Positions 8,841-15,980 of a stretch of DNA of 49,191 nucleotides are shown here, piece by piece. The position numbers and the translations under genes were made by a program. Position 1 is the first letter of the stretch. Each line of letters opens with the position of its first letter. The notes under the pieces are model-generated. The model worked only from the letters and a program-made list of their open reading frames with translations. It was not told the DNA's origin and did not search any database. Source of the DNA: an uncultured Bacteroidales bacterium (GTDB taxonomy: Bacteria; Bacteroidota; Bacteroidia; Bacteroidales; UBA932); contig CALVBH010000072.1 in the NCBI GenBank assembly GCA_944325765.1, positions 1-49,191 of the forward strand, in the 5' to 3' direction.

Positions 8841-9083
8841 ATGTCAGAAGTTGCATCAAAAGTAAAAGCAATTATCGTTGACAAATTGGGCGTTGACGAA
8901 TCAGAAGTTACAGAGACAGCAAGCTTTACAAACGATCTGGGAGCAGATTCTCTCGATACTGTAGAACTTATAATGGAATTCGAAAAGGCATTCAACATCA
9001 CTATTCCTGACGAGGATGCAGGTGAGAAGATTTCCACCGTACAGGACGCTATCGACTATATCGAAGGCAAACTGAACGCTTAA
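8841..9083 (+). CDS. acpP: Acyl carrier protein
   Basis: This is the 80-residue carrier protein of fatty acid synthesis. The phosphopantetheine attachment site is [16 protein letters not shown], with the modified serine in DSL near residue 36. The protein is acidic and helical, as expected, and ends with the usual [15 protein letters not shown] helix. It is a single-gene unit, with its own TATCTTTG promoter upstream and a strong terminator 14 bp after the stop. The partners fabF and rnc, often adjacent to acpP in bacteria, are not next to it here; its left neighbour is uvrC. Confidence 0.97.
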   Translation: MSEVASKVKAIIVDKLGVDESEVTETASFTNDLGADSLDTVELIMEFEKAFNITIPDEDAGEKISTVQDAIDYIEGKLNA

Positions 9084-9096
9084 TTTCCAAGCGGAT

Positions 9097-9133
9097 AAAA
9101 AATCCCGGTACCATCAGGTGCCGGGATTTTTTT
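9097..9133. terminator. Bidirectional rho-independent terminator, acpP / DUF4270
   Basis: The stem CCCGGTACC pairs with GGTGCCGGG (one G-U pair) around an ATCA loop. It is flanked by six A on the left and seven T on the right, so it can end both the rightward acpP transcript and the leftward DUF4270 transcript. Confidence 0.88.
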
Positions 9134-9146
9134 GTATTCCGTATTG

Positions 9147-10901
9147 TCATTCCATCGTCTTCGATACCGAATAGGTGACCACCAGACGCGGATAATTCAG
9201 ATCCTCCTTTTCTGAAGGGTCTCCGGCAGTTTCCGGTTTAATCCCCCTGAGAACTCCGCGGTAGTAGCGGTCCTTGTCCAGCTGTATGGATGTGGTAGTG
9301 GTGCTGGATGATTGCGAACTGGCATATTGCGCGGCAAGCATATAGTTGTAGTAGTTGCTCATACCATAGTAGCTGTCATATCCGTAGCCGTAGTATCCGC
9401 CATAATATCCGCCGTATCCGTATGGATTGTAAAGGCTGTTGTAGTAGTCGTAGTATGCCAGATTCTGGTAGTAGTCGCTCATAGATGAACCGTCTGACGA
9501 GCTTTCCACGACTTCCTCGGCCATAGTCAGCATCCAGATGTCGTAGTCCGAGTATGTATCGTCATCCGTCAGTTTCAGGATTTCCTGTACGTGATGGCTT
9601 ATGTCCGGACTGTAGCAGTTCAGGGATCGGTTTATGTCTCCCTGGTTTTCCGTGCTTACGCTCGCGTCGGTCAGTCCCGCAAACGAATAGCGTGTCTCCT
9701 CCGTCTCATCGTCGGTGGTGGTTATGCAGCAGGTAGGACTTAGCCTGTCGGGATACAGGTACATCTTATCGTAGTTTTCCACATCGAAATCATATGGAAG
9801 CACGATGGTGGCCTTGTGGATGATAACGCCTTCCGGGTTTATCGATTTCGCGGCGAAAACTTCGGCCAGGCTTTCCTGTATCTCCCTGGCAGAGATGACA
9901 GGCTTCACGCCGCTGCCTCCTTCAATATAAAGATTCCCGGAAACTGGTGTGTTTTCATCCTGGGATGTTTTCCTCCCTTCCGTGACGGAAACGTTGAGGG
10001 CGTATTGCGGAGTCTGTGTCGGCGTCGCATAGCTGCTCTGGCTTTCCTGGTATACGCTCATATCCTGTGCTCCGAAGAAGAACAGGAACGACGTGTCCAC
10101 GGGCTCATCGGAGTAGTCGTACTCTGCGCGGAATTTCAGTTCGGCGTAGTTGCCTCCTATATAGTAGGAATCGGTCACAAGTATCGGAAGATCGAACATG
10201 TTGATGCGTCCTCCGTTGCCCGTAGGAGCGCCGGTCTCGATGTAGATTCCGTGCAGAGCCTCATGCCCGACGTAGTGGCTCACCGAATCCGCATGCTTGT
10301 CCGGGTCGTCCTGAAGTTCCCTGATTGCATCAATATAACTTTGTCCGAAGTCGATATTGAAATCGAAAGACAGGGAATCCTGCCCGAAATAGCTGAATAC
10401 AGGCGCGATTCTCTCTCCCTTGTCGAAGACGACCGCATCTTCTCCTTTCTGGTTCTTCCCGTCCGCATATATGGCGTCTTCTCCCAGATTCTTTTCCAGC
10501 CGGTACACATATACGTTCTGGATTATGTGTGCCTGACTTTCGTCCGGATATGAGAGCGTATCCTTTACGGCTGTAAAGTGGAACTGCGTGCAGACCGGGT
10601 TTTCCCCGAAATCCATGTCGGGGTCCACGGGGATGAGAGTGAATGCGCTTCCCCTGGTGGTCAGTCCGAATTCATCGTCGCGTACGGCTCCGATGGTGAT
10701 TCGTGACGAACTGTAGCCGGACAGTCTGTCGGCGTTCCGCATCTCTATGTCCTTGAAAAATACGGTGTCCGTATAGACATCGTACATATGTTTGGTGGGA
10801 ATGTATTCTTTTCCGAGTTCTTCGTTTATCTCCACGCAGGAAACCACGCAAGCCATCCCGGCGACGAGCCCTGACGCAAGTTGGATGAATTTCGACTTCA
10901 T
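9147..10901 (-). CDS. DUF4270 family lipoprotein
   Basis: This 584-residue predicted lipoprotein has a signal peptide ending in a lipobox-like VVSC (Cys22), so it should be anchored in the outer or inner membrane envelope. The body matches the DUF4270 family of Bacteroidota, many beta-rich segments with no catalytic motif that I can recognise. Near the C-terminus (about residues 470-535, DNA 9300-9495) lies a striking Tyr/Gly/Ser-rich low-complexity stretch with motifs such as GYGGYYGGYYGYGYD, which looks like an insertion between two conserved beta segments. It starts 3 bp after the glycogen-synthase-like gene and is presumably co-transcribed with it, a pairing seen across Bacteroidales. The function is unknown. 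Confidence 0.85.
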   Translation of the reverse strand: MKSKFIQLASGLVAGMACVVSCVEINEELGKEYIPTKHMYDVYTDTVFFKDIEMRNADRLSGYSSSRITIGAVRDDEFGLTTRGSAFTLIPVDPDMDFGENPVCTQFHFTAVKDTLSYPDESQAHIIQNVYVYRLEKNLGEDAIYADGKNQKGEDAVVFDKGERIAPVFSYFGQDSLSFDFNIDFGQSYIDAIRELQDDPDKHADSVSHYVGHEALHGIYIETGAPTGNGGRINMFDLPILVTDSYYIGGNYAELKFRAEYDYSDEPVDTSFLFFFGAQDMSVYQESQSSYATPTQTPQYALNVSVTEGRKTSQDENTPVSGNLYIEGGSGVKPVISAREIQESLAEVFAAKSINPEGVIIHKATIVLPYDFDVENYDKMYLYPDRLSPTCCITTTDDETEETRYSFAGLTDASVSTENQGDINRSLNCYSPDISHHVQEILKLTDDDTYSDYDIWMLTMAEEVVESSSDGSSMSDYYQNLAYYDYYNSLYNPYGYGGYYGGYYGYGYDSYYGMSNYYNYMLAAQYASSQSSSTTTTSIQLDKDRYYRGVLRGIKPETAGDPSEKEDLNYPRLVVTYSVSKTME

Positions 10902-10904
10902 TTT

Positions 10905-11723
10905 CTAAAAACGGTCGTAAAATTGGTTGTAAACATCGATATAGGCTCCGCTTTCGATATCGGCGGCATTGTAGGGAAGGACAGGAAGCCCCGACTTCCT
11001 GCAATATTCTTCCACTTCGCCGGATATTTTTTCCGAGCCGAATATAATACCGTCGGAATAGCGGACAGCCAGTTTGGCCAGATTCACCCCGTCGAACTTT
11101 TCCATCACGTCCAGATCGGACTCCGTGATATCCCCGAACATAATCTTTTCCCTGAAATCATCCGAGAACTTCTCGTCGGCAATGTCATCGTAAAGCGAAA
11201 GAATCACCTTGCTGTCGGAGAATATGGGGTCGTCGGAATATACTTTTTTCAGGTACAGGGGAAGTATCTGGGAAATCCAGCCCTGACAGTGTACGATATC
11301 GGGCGCCCAGCGCAGCTTCTTTACTGTCTCGAGAACGCCCCTGGCGAAAAATACCGCACGTTCTCCGTTGTCATCGAAAAATTTTCCGTTCTCGTCGCGA
11401 TAGACCTGTTTCCGGTGGAAATAATCCTCGTTGTCGATAAAATAGACCTGCATTCTCGCGGCGGATATGGAAGCCACCTTGATGACGAGCGGTCTGTCTA
11501 CATCGTTGATTATGATATTCATACCGGAAAGACGGATGACTTCGTGAAGCTGGTTTTTCCGTTCGTTTATACAGCCGTATCTCGGCATGAACGAACGGAT
11601 TTCCTTTTTCCGTTCCTGAATACCCTGTGGAAGAAACCGGCCTATTCTGGCAATGTCGCTCTCCGGAAGATACGGGAATATCTCCGAATTCACGAACAGT
11701 ATTTTTTTAACAGCGTCTTCCAT
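10905..11723 (-). CDS. Glycogen/starch synthase-like protein, N-terminal GT5 domain only
   Basis: This 272-residue protein resembles the N-terminal Rossmann half of GT5 glycogen synthases: ILFVNSEIFPYL at the start, SFMPRYG, and DIVHCQGW followed by QILPLYLKKVY. The C-terminal nucleotide-sugar domain is missing, and the KTGGL-type loop that binds ADP-glucose is not conserved. Catalysis as a normal glycogen synthase is therefore doubtful. Such half-length proteins upstream of DUF4270 genes are common in Bacteroidales, so this looks like a family state, not a fresh truncation. The start is placed at the ATG at 11723; a GTG six bases upstream is possible. A TATATTTG box precedes it. Confidence 0.8.
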   Translation of the reverse strand: MEDAVKKILFVNSEIFPYLPESDIARIGRFLPQGIQERKKEIRSFMPRYGCINERKNQLHEVIRLSGMNIIINDVDRPLVIKVASISAARMQVYFIDNEDYFHRKQVYRDENGKFFDDNGERAVFFARGVLETVKKLRWAPDIVHCQGWISQILPLYLKKVYSDDPIFSDSKVILSLYDDIADEKFSDDFREKIMFGDITESDLDVMEKFDGVNLAKLAVRYSDGIIFGSEKISGEVEEYCRKSGLPVLPYNAADIESGAYIDVYNQFYDRF

Positions 11724-11751
11724 ATTCACGGTATTATAGTCAAAAACTCAA

Positions 11752-11759
11752 CAAATATA
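11752..11759 (-). promoter_or_regulatory. Promoter -7 box (TATATTTG) for the GT5-like/DUF4270 unit
   Basis: Read on the minus strand, 11759 to 11752 is TATATTTG, a match to TAnnTTTG located 28 bp before the ATG at 11723. It is divergent from the ftsX promoter, 22 bp away. Confidence 0.65.
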
Positions 11760-11781
11760 ATAATTATTTTTGATATTTCAC

Positions 11782-11789
11782 TATCTTTG
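11782..11789 (+). promoter_or_regulatory. Promoter -7 box of the ftsX operon (TATCTTTG)
   Basis: TATCTTTG lies 22 bp before the ftsX ATG in the divergent intergenic region. It implies a very short 5' leader for ftsX. Confidence 0.72.
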
Positions 11790-11811
11790 ACGCTGATTGG
11801 GATGATTAATT

Positions 11812-12690
11812 ATGAGGAACAAGGAAAGGGGCATCATCGGCAGACGGCTCAGAAACGCATATTTATCGACCATAATCAGTATCAGTCTGGTGCTTTTGCT
11901 CGTAGGTACCGCCAGCCTGCTGCTGGTAAACGCCAGGTCCGTTTCGGACTACTTCAAGGAAAACATGCGCATATCCGTGATGATGAAGCAGAACGTGGGG
12001 GAGAAGGCCGCCAGAGACTTTATGCTTGATCTCAGTGCGGAACGTTACATCAAGTCCGCCGAATTCATTTCCGTAGAGCAGGGCGAAAGGGAAATGGCCG
12101 ATATGCTCGGCGAAGATTTTCTGGATGTTTTCGAATCCAGCCCCATCCCCGTTTCCATAGACGTCACTCTTAAGGCCGACTATGTGTCCGCGGACAGCCT
12201 CGATATGGTGAAGTCCGAGATTTCCGAGTGTCCGATGGTGGATGAAGTAGTCTACCAGCCGTCATTGGTGGAAGCCCTGAATGCCAATCTCAGCAGGATT
12301 TCCCTCGTGCTCGGAATTTTTACGGCGCTTCTGCTGTTTGTTTCTTTCGTGCTGATAAACAATACCATAAGGCTGAATATCTATGCCCGAAGATTTACCA
12401 TACACACCATGAAACTTGTGGGTGCCACCCGCAGTTTCATCAGGGCGCCGTTTCTCCTGCAGTCGGCGTTCCAGGGGATATTTTCGGCGATGCTGGCCAT
12501 CCTCGGACTTATCGCCCTGCTGTTTTTCATAAGGAACGAAGTCATGCAGCTTTTCGAGATATTCAGTCTTAAACTGCTGTTGCTCGTCATCGGCATCGTG
12601 CTGGTGTCGGGCCTGCTGATTTGCGTTGCAAGCACGTGGTTCGTAGTGAACCGCCTGCTGTCATTGGACAAGGATGATTTGTATTATTGA
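11812..12690 (+). CDS. ftsX: Cell division protein FtsX
   Basis: FtsX is the membrane subunit of the FtsEX complex, which controls peptidoglycan hydrolases at the septum. The 292-residue protein has one membrane helix near residues 20-42, an extracytoplasmic loop of about 120 residues (FSX-type), then three helices in the last 130 residues. The signature LVGATRSFIRAPFLLQSAFQG precedes the last two. The length is typical for Bacteroidota. No ftsE is adjacent, as is usual in the phylum. It is the first gene of a rightward unit with the DUF3098 protein, uppP and lpxH, all envelope functions, with spacings of 3, 8 and 25 bp. Confidence 0.93.
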   Translation: MRNKERGIIGRRLRNAYLSTIISISLVLLLVGTASLLLVNARSVSDYFKENMRISVMMKQNVGEKAARDFMLDLSAERYIKSAEFISVEQGEREMADMLGEDFLDVFESSPIPVSIDVTLKADYVSADSLDMVKSEISECPMVDEVVYQPSLVEALNANLSRISLVLGIFTALLLFVSFVLINNTIRLNIYARRFTIHTMKLVGATRSFIRAPFLLQSAFQGIFSAMLAILGLIALLFFIRNEVMQLFEIFSLKLLLLVIGIVLVSGLLICVASTWFVVNRLLSLDKDDLYY

Positions 12691-12693
12691 TTT

Positions 12694-12933
12694 ATGGAAA
12701 ATATGCCGATTACCCCGAAAGGACTCCGTTTTGTGCTTATAGGAGTGATAGTTATGGTCTGCGGTTACGTGCTGCTTGCCGGAGGGGGCGTGAAGGACCC
12801 GGAAGTGTTCAATTACGCCATGTTCGATTTCCGCAGGCTTGTGGCAGCCCCGATAGTGATTCTCTGCGGTGTCGTCATCATTATCGCCGGCATTATGAAC
12901 CGCCCTTCCGCGACTGACAAACAGGAGGAATAG
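12694..12933 (+). CDS. DUF3098 family small membrane protein
   Basis: This 79-residue protein has two predicted membrane helices (about residues 12-31 and 50-66) and fits DUF3098. It starts 3 bp after the ftsX stop and ends 8 bp before uppP, a placement conserved in Bacteroidota. A role close to FtsX or undecaprenyl lipid recycling is inferred from position only; no catalytic residue is visible. Confidence 0.82.
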   Translation: MENMPITPKGLRFVLIGVIVMVCGYVLLAGGGVKDPEVFNYAMFDFRRLVAAPIVILCGVVIIIAGIMNRPSATDKQEE

Positions 12934-12941
12934 GAATAATT

Positions 12942-13751
12942 ATGGAATGGTTTGAAGCTATTATTCTCGGACTGGTGCAGGGACTGACGGAATTCCTCCC
13001 TGTCAGCAGCAGCGGGCACCTGGTCATAGGCAGGGAAATCCTCGGAGTGGAGGAGTCCGGCGACCTCGTTTTCGAAGTGGCGGTTCATGCCGCAACGGTG
13101 CTGAGCACTATCGTGGTGTTCAGGCATCAGATATGGAAACTTCTGAAAGGCCTGTTCCGTTTCAAGTACAACGACGAAACCGACTACATACTGAAAATCT
13201 GCGTCTCCATGATTCCCGTATTCATCATAGGCGTGTTTTTCAAGTCTTTCGTCGAAGGTCTTTTCGATTCGCTTTTCGTGGTGGGTGTGGCTTTAGTGAT
13301 GACGGCGATTCTGCTGACCCTCTCCGATATGGCCTCCAATCCCCGCAGGCAGGTTCAGTTGCAGGCGCCGGATTACAGGAACGGCATATCTTACTGGCAG
13401 GCCTTTGCCGTCGGCCTGGGACAGGCTTTCGCAGTGATTCCGGGCCTTTCGCGTTCGGGTACCACCATTTCCGTAGGTCTTGTCTGCGGAGTCAGACGCG
13501 ATGTCATGGCCCAGTTCTCCTTCCTTATGGTTCTCGTCCCGATTCTCGGCGAAGCCTTCCTGCAGATAGTCGGAGGCGAAATGACGGGGTCGTCCATCGG
13601 AACCCTTCCCATAGTACTGGGCTTCATTTCCGCTTTCTTGTCCGGGCTGTTCGCCTGCAAGGTGATGATAGCTTTGGTCAGGAAGGCCAGACTGACCTGG
13701 TTCGCCCTGTACTGCGCGGTCGTGGCTCTGATGATATTCATTTTCGGTTAG
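12942..13751 (+). CDS. uppP: Undecaprenyl-diphosphatase
   Basis: UppP (BacA) dephosphorylates undecaprenyl diphosphate at the membrane, so that the lipid carrier can be reused for peptidoglycan and other glycans. The 269-residue polytopic protein has both signature motifs: GLTEFLPVSSSGHLVI near residues 15-30 (catalytic glutamate and histidine region) and PGLSRSGTTIS near 167-177. About eight membrane segments are visible. It sits in the envelope-gene unit between the DUF3098 gene and lpxH. Besides recycling, this family gives some bacitracin tolerance. Confidence 0.96.
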   Translation: MEWFEAIILGLVQGLTEFLPVSSSGHLVIGREILGVEESGDLVFEVAVHAATVLSTIVVFRHQIWKLLKGLFRFKYNDETDYILKICVSMIPVFIIGVFFKSFVEGLFDSLFVVGVALVMTAILLTLSDMASNPRRQVQLQAPDYRNGISYWQAFAVGLGQAFAVIPGLSRSGTTISVGLVCGVRRDVMAQFSFLMVLVPILGEAFLQIVGGEMTGSSIGTLPIVLGFISAFLSGLFACKVMIALVRKARLTWFALYCAVVALMIFIFG

Positions 13752-13776
13752 TCTCATCCGCCTCTGATACGGTTTT

Positions 13777-14526
13777 ATGGGCAGGTATCTGACATATTTC
13801 GTCGCCGACGTTCATCTCGGACTGGAGGTGAATGATCCGGCGGACAGGGAAAGGCGTTTTACCGGTTTCCTGCGGTCATTGCCGAAGGAGGAAACCGAGG
13901 CACTGTATCTTTTGGGCGATATCTGGGATTTCTGGTATGAGTACAGGGATGTTGTCCCGAAGGGATACATAGGAGTTCTGGCTGCGCTGACTGATTTGAT
14001 GGAAGCCGGCGTCAAGGTTTATTTCTTCCAGGGGAACCACGATGTCTGGACCTATCATTATTTCGAGGAACTCGGGATGAAGCGCCTGGTGCAGCCGGCG
14101 TATGTCGAGATTGCGGGGACGCGTTTCTGTCTCGGGCATGGTGACGGCCTGGGTCCTGTGCCTGCCGGCTACCGTTTCCTGCGCGGGATTTTCCACAGCC
14201 GCGTGCTCCAGTTCCTGTTCAGCCTCCTGCATCCGTGGATAGCTTTCCGTTTCGGCAAGGGCTGGTCCAGACGGAACCGGCTCGCGCGTCACTGCGAATA
14301 CTTCTTCAAGGGAAAGGACGAACCGCTCTACAAGTTCGCTTCAGAGTACGAGAAGACTCATCCGGTAGACTATTTCATTTTCGGACACTATCATGTGAAT
14401 GTGAAGATACGTACGCCGGAAGGTGCTGACCTTTATGTGCTTAAGGACTGGATGGATTCTTCTCCCTACCTGTATTTCGATGGTATTTCGATATTGGGCG
14501 GGAACTGCCAGAACAGCGAGAAATAG
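13777..14526 (+). CDS. lpxH: UDP-2,3-diacylglucosamine diphosphatase
   Basis: LpxH hydrolyses UDP-2,3-diacylglucosamine to lipid X in lipid A synthesis, at the inner face of the membrane. The 249-residue calcineurin-like phosphoesterase shows all five metal motifs in order: VADVHLG, LGDIWDFW, GNHD, GHGD and FGHYH. The length is normal. It follows uppP by 25 bp. Its last 61 nt are also the antisense end of the DUF4294 gene on the other strand, so the two coding regions overlap tail to tail. Confidence 0.93.
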   Translation: MGRYLTYFVADVHLGLEVNDPADRERRFTGFLRSLPKEETEALYLLGDIWDFWYEYRDVVPKGYIGVLAALTDLMEAGVKVYFFQGNHDVWTYHYFEELGMKRLVQPAYVEIAGTRFCLGHGDGLGPVPAGYRFLRGIFHSRVLQFLFSLLHPWIAFRFGKGWSRRNRLARHCEYFFKGKDEPLYKFASEYEKTHPVDYFIFGHYHVNVKIRTPEGADLYVLKDWMDSSPYLYFDGISILGGNCQNSEK

Positions 14527-15137
14527 AGGCCTTCGAAATCCCCGCTTTCCCACAGTTCCACCAATTCCTCGATCGGGCGGTCTTCTCCCTCGGGGTCGTA
14601 CGGCTTTTTGAGGTCCGTGCCGAAAATCCGCGCTATTCCCTGCCAGAAGCCGGCTGCCATCCCGTTCTTGTAGTCTTTTATGATCATATATGACGATTTG
14701 CCGATTTCCCTGTCTATCAGTTTCATCAGCAATGCCCCCTGGGAGACGGTCAGATTCCGCATCGGCTGCTCGAAATCATCGAAAAGCTGCTTCTGCATCG
14801 TGTTTATGTACCTGTCGCGCTTCCCGCGTCTGAGCCCGTCGGCCGCTATTGTGCTGTCGACTTCGTGCACCAGGTGCCTGGCCGCCAGGGCATACGGATA
14901 TGTCTTGCTGAAATTGTGCACAAGCCTGTAATACCTTCGCCATTCCCGCCCCTTCTGCTTCGGCAGTCTGGAATATACCTTCGCCGGCGGCAGCTCCCCT
15001 ACGTAGACCGTATCCCGCCCCTGCACCATATACTGCATATAAAGGCTCTCCGGCGTCTGGGCCATAGCCATATCCCAGACCGCCGTCGCAACGCCGATGG
15101 CTCCATACAATATTATATATGCTATGACCCGTCCCAA
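14466..15137 (-). CDS. DUF4294 family exported protein
   Basis: This 223-residue protein has a hydrophobic N-terminal segment (about residues 4-22) ending in AMA, which looks like a signal peptide. The RYYRLVHNFSKTYPYAL block is characteristic of DUF4294. The function is unknown; the family is restricted to Bacteroidota. The assigned start is a TTG at 15137, because no upstream in-frame ATG exists. Internal ATGs at 15071 and 15065 would delete the signal segment, and a CTG further upstream would add a Lys/Arg-rich n-region. The gene overlaps lpxH by 61 bp at its 3' end. A TAAATTTG box lies upstream on the same strand. Confidence 0.78.
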   Translation of the reverse strand: MGRVIAYIILYGAIGVATAVWDMAMAQTPESLYMQYMVQGRDTVYVGELPPAKVYSRLPKQKGREWRRYYRLVHNFSKTYPYALAARHLVHEVDSTIAADGLRRGKRDRYINTMQKQLFDDFEQPMRNLTVSQGALLMKLIDREIGKSSYMIIKDYKNGMAAGFWQGIARIFGTDLKKPYDPEGEDRPIEELVELWESGDFEGLYFSLFWQFPPNIEIPSKYR

Positions 15138-15162
15138 TTTCCGTTTCTTTTCCGTCAGGTCT

Positions 15163-15170
15163 GCAAATTT
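15163..15170 (-). promoter_or_regulatory. Promoter -7 box (TAAATTTG) for the DUF4294 gene
   Basis: On the minus strand the stretch just upstream of the DUF4294 start reads TAAATTTG, a TAnnTTTG match. It would put the transcription start about 20 bp before the TTG start codon. A TTTG about 20 bp further upstream falls inside the adjoining inverted repeat. Confidence 0.55.
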
Positions 15171-15178
15171 AGAAGCAG

Positions 15179-15229
15179 TTTCAAAAAATTCAAAACTGCT
15201 TCGTAGAAGTTGTTTTGAATTTTTTGAAA
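15179..15229. repeat. Perfect 18-bp inverted repeat (hairpin)
   Basis: TTTCAAAAAATTCAAAAC at 15179-15196 is the exact reverse complement of 15212-15229. The 15-nt centre holds a further small stem, CTTC-GTA-GAAG. The T/A-rich arms could form a terminator-like or protein-binding structure on either strand. It lies between the DUF4294 promoter and the orphan terminator. Confidence 0.8.
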
Positions 15230-15383
15230 AATTTCAAGACGGCTTCATACGAAAATTCCGCACATTTGCTGTCTCCGGAGTCGGGTCCGTTACCTTTCCG
15301 GCCGCTTTTCCCGGTCTGGTCGAAAATGTATGGAAAAATTTTTCAACGGTGTGCGTAACAGGGTGATTTTCCCGTATTTAAGT

Positions 15384-15417
15384 AGCAGATATTTCGGTCG
15401 AAAATATCTGCTTTTTT
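15384..15417 (+). terminator. Rho-independent terminator with no gene upstream on its strand
   Basis: AGCAGATATTT at 15384-15394 pairs perfectly with AAATATCTGCT at 15402-15412, followed by six T. It is oriented rightward, but the nearest rightward gene is lpxH, more than 850 bp upstream beyond the antisense DUF4294 gene. It may end a small RNA, read-through from lpxH, or a former operon. Confidence 0.82.
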
Positions 15418-15428
15418 ATTGAAAAGTA

Positions 15429-15458
15429 TTTGCAATTCAGAAAAAATGACTATCTTTG
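15429..15458 (+). promoter_or_regulatory. Promoter of the ribosomal protein operon
   Basis: TTTG at 15429-15432 and TATCTTTG at 15451-15458 are 18 bp apart. This is the best match in the window to the Bacteroidota -33/-7 consensus (TTTG, about 19 bp, TAnnTTTG). It should drive transcription of rplP and the genes after it. Confidence 0.85.
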
Positions 15459-15463
15459 CAGTC

Positions 15464-15514
15464 CCTTAATTGAGGATAAGTCCGCCCAACCAGCTGATAC
15501 TCAATTATTTAAGG
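15464..15514 (+). promoter_or_regulatory. Structured 5' leader upstream of rplP
   Basis: CCTTAA-TTGAG at 15464-15474 can pair with CTCAA and TTAAGG at 15500-15514, with a small bulge, enclosing a loop of about 25 nt. It lies at the very 5' end of the predicted transcript. It could be an autoregulatory site for a ribosomal protein of this operon, but which protein is unknown. Confidence 0.5.
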
Positions 15515-15546
15515 TGTGAGAGTAAATTTTAAAAAAGTAATAGGAA

Positions 15547-15966
15547 ATGTTACAACCGAAGAAAACAAAATTCAGAAGGCAGCAGAAAGGCCGTATGAAA
15601 GGCCTTGCCCAGAGGGGTAACCAGCTTGTGTTCGGTTCTTTCGGCATCAAGACTTTGGAAAATTGCTGGCTTACAGGTCGTCAGATCGAGGCAGCGCGTC
15701 AGGCAGTTGTGCGTTATATGAAGCGTGAAGGTAAGATCTGGATCAGGGTATTCCCTGACAAGCCTTATACCAGAAAGCCTGCGGAGGTCCGTATGGGTAA
15801 AGGTAAAGGTAATCCGGAAGGCTTTGTTTGTCCGGTTACTCCGGGTCGTATCCTCATCGAGGCTGAAGGCGTTCCTATGGAAATCGCCAGGGAGGCTCTC
15901 CGTCTCGGTGCACAGAAACTGCCTGTCATCACCAAGTTCGTTGTACGTAGAGATTATGTTGAATAA
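15547..15966 (+). CDS. rplP: 50S ribosomal protein L16
   Basis: L16 (uL16) is a large-subunit protein near the peptidyl transferase centre and A-site tRNA. The 139-residue sequence has the standard N-terminus ([18 protein letters not shown]) and the [20 protein letters not shown] block. It is the first gene of this ribosomal run and has its own promoter and leader, whereas it normally follows rpsC inside the S10 operon. Confidence 0.98.
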   Translation: MLQPKKTKFRRQQKGRMKGLAQRGNQLVFGSFGIKTLENCWLTGRQIEAARQAVVRYMKREGKIWIRVFPDKPYTRKPAEVRMGKGKGNPEGFVCPVTPGRILIEAEGVPMEIAREALRLGAQKLPVITKFVVRRDYVE

Positions 15967-15980
15967 TTAAAGGAGAAAAA

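Larger units (their letters stand above)
15138..15546. other. Gene-free 409-bp interval before the ribosomal cluster
   Basis: I see no credible coding region here; one open frame runs in from the strand opposite the DUF4294 gene but has no family features. The interval holds the DUF4294 promoter, a perfect 18-bp inverted repeat, a rightward terminator without an upstream gene, and the rplP promoter with a structured leader. These are listed separately. Confidence 0.7.

Noticed and set aside
9300-9495. Repetitive DNA considered as a CRISPR or tandem repeat array
   Set aside because: The repetition follows Tyr and Gly codons of the DUF4270 protein; there are no spacers or constant repeat units.
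10881-12029. 382-codon plus-strand frame opposite the GT5-like gene and running into ftsX
   Set aside because: It crosses two real genes and both of their promoters; no protein family features.
15097-15366. 89-codon frame in the gap before rplP
   Set aside because: It starts antisense to the DUF4294 signal peptide and runs through the inverted repeat; no sign of coding selection.
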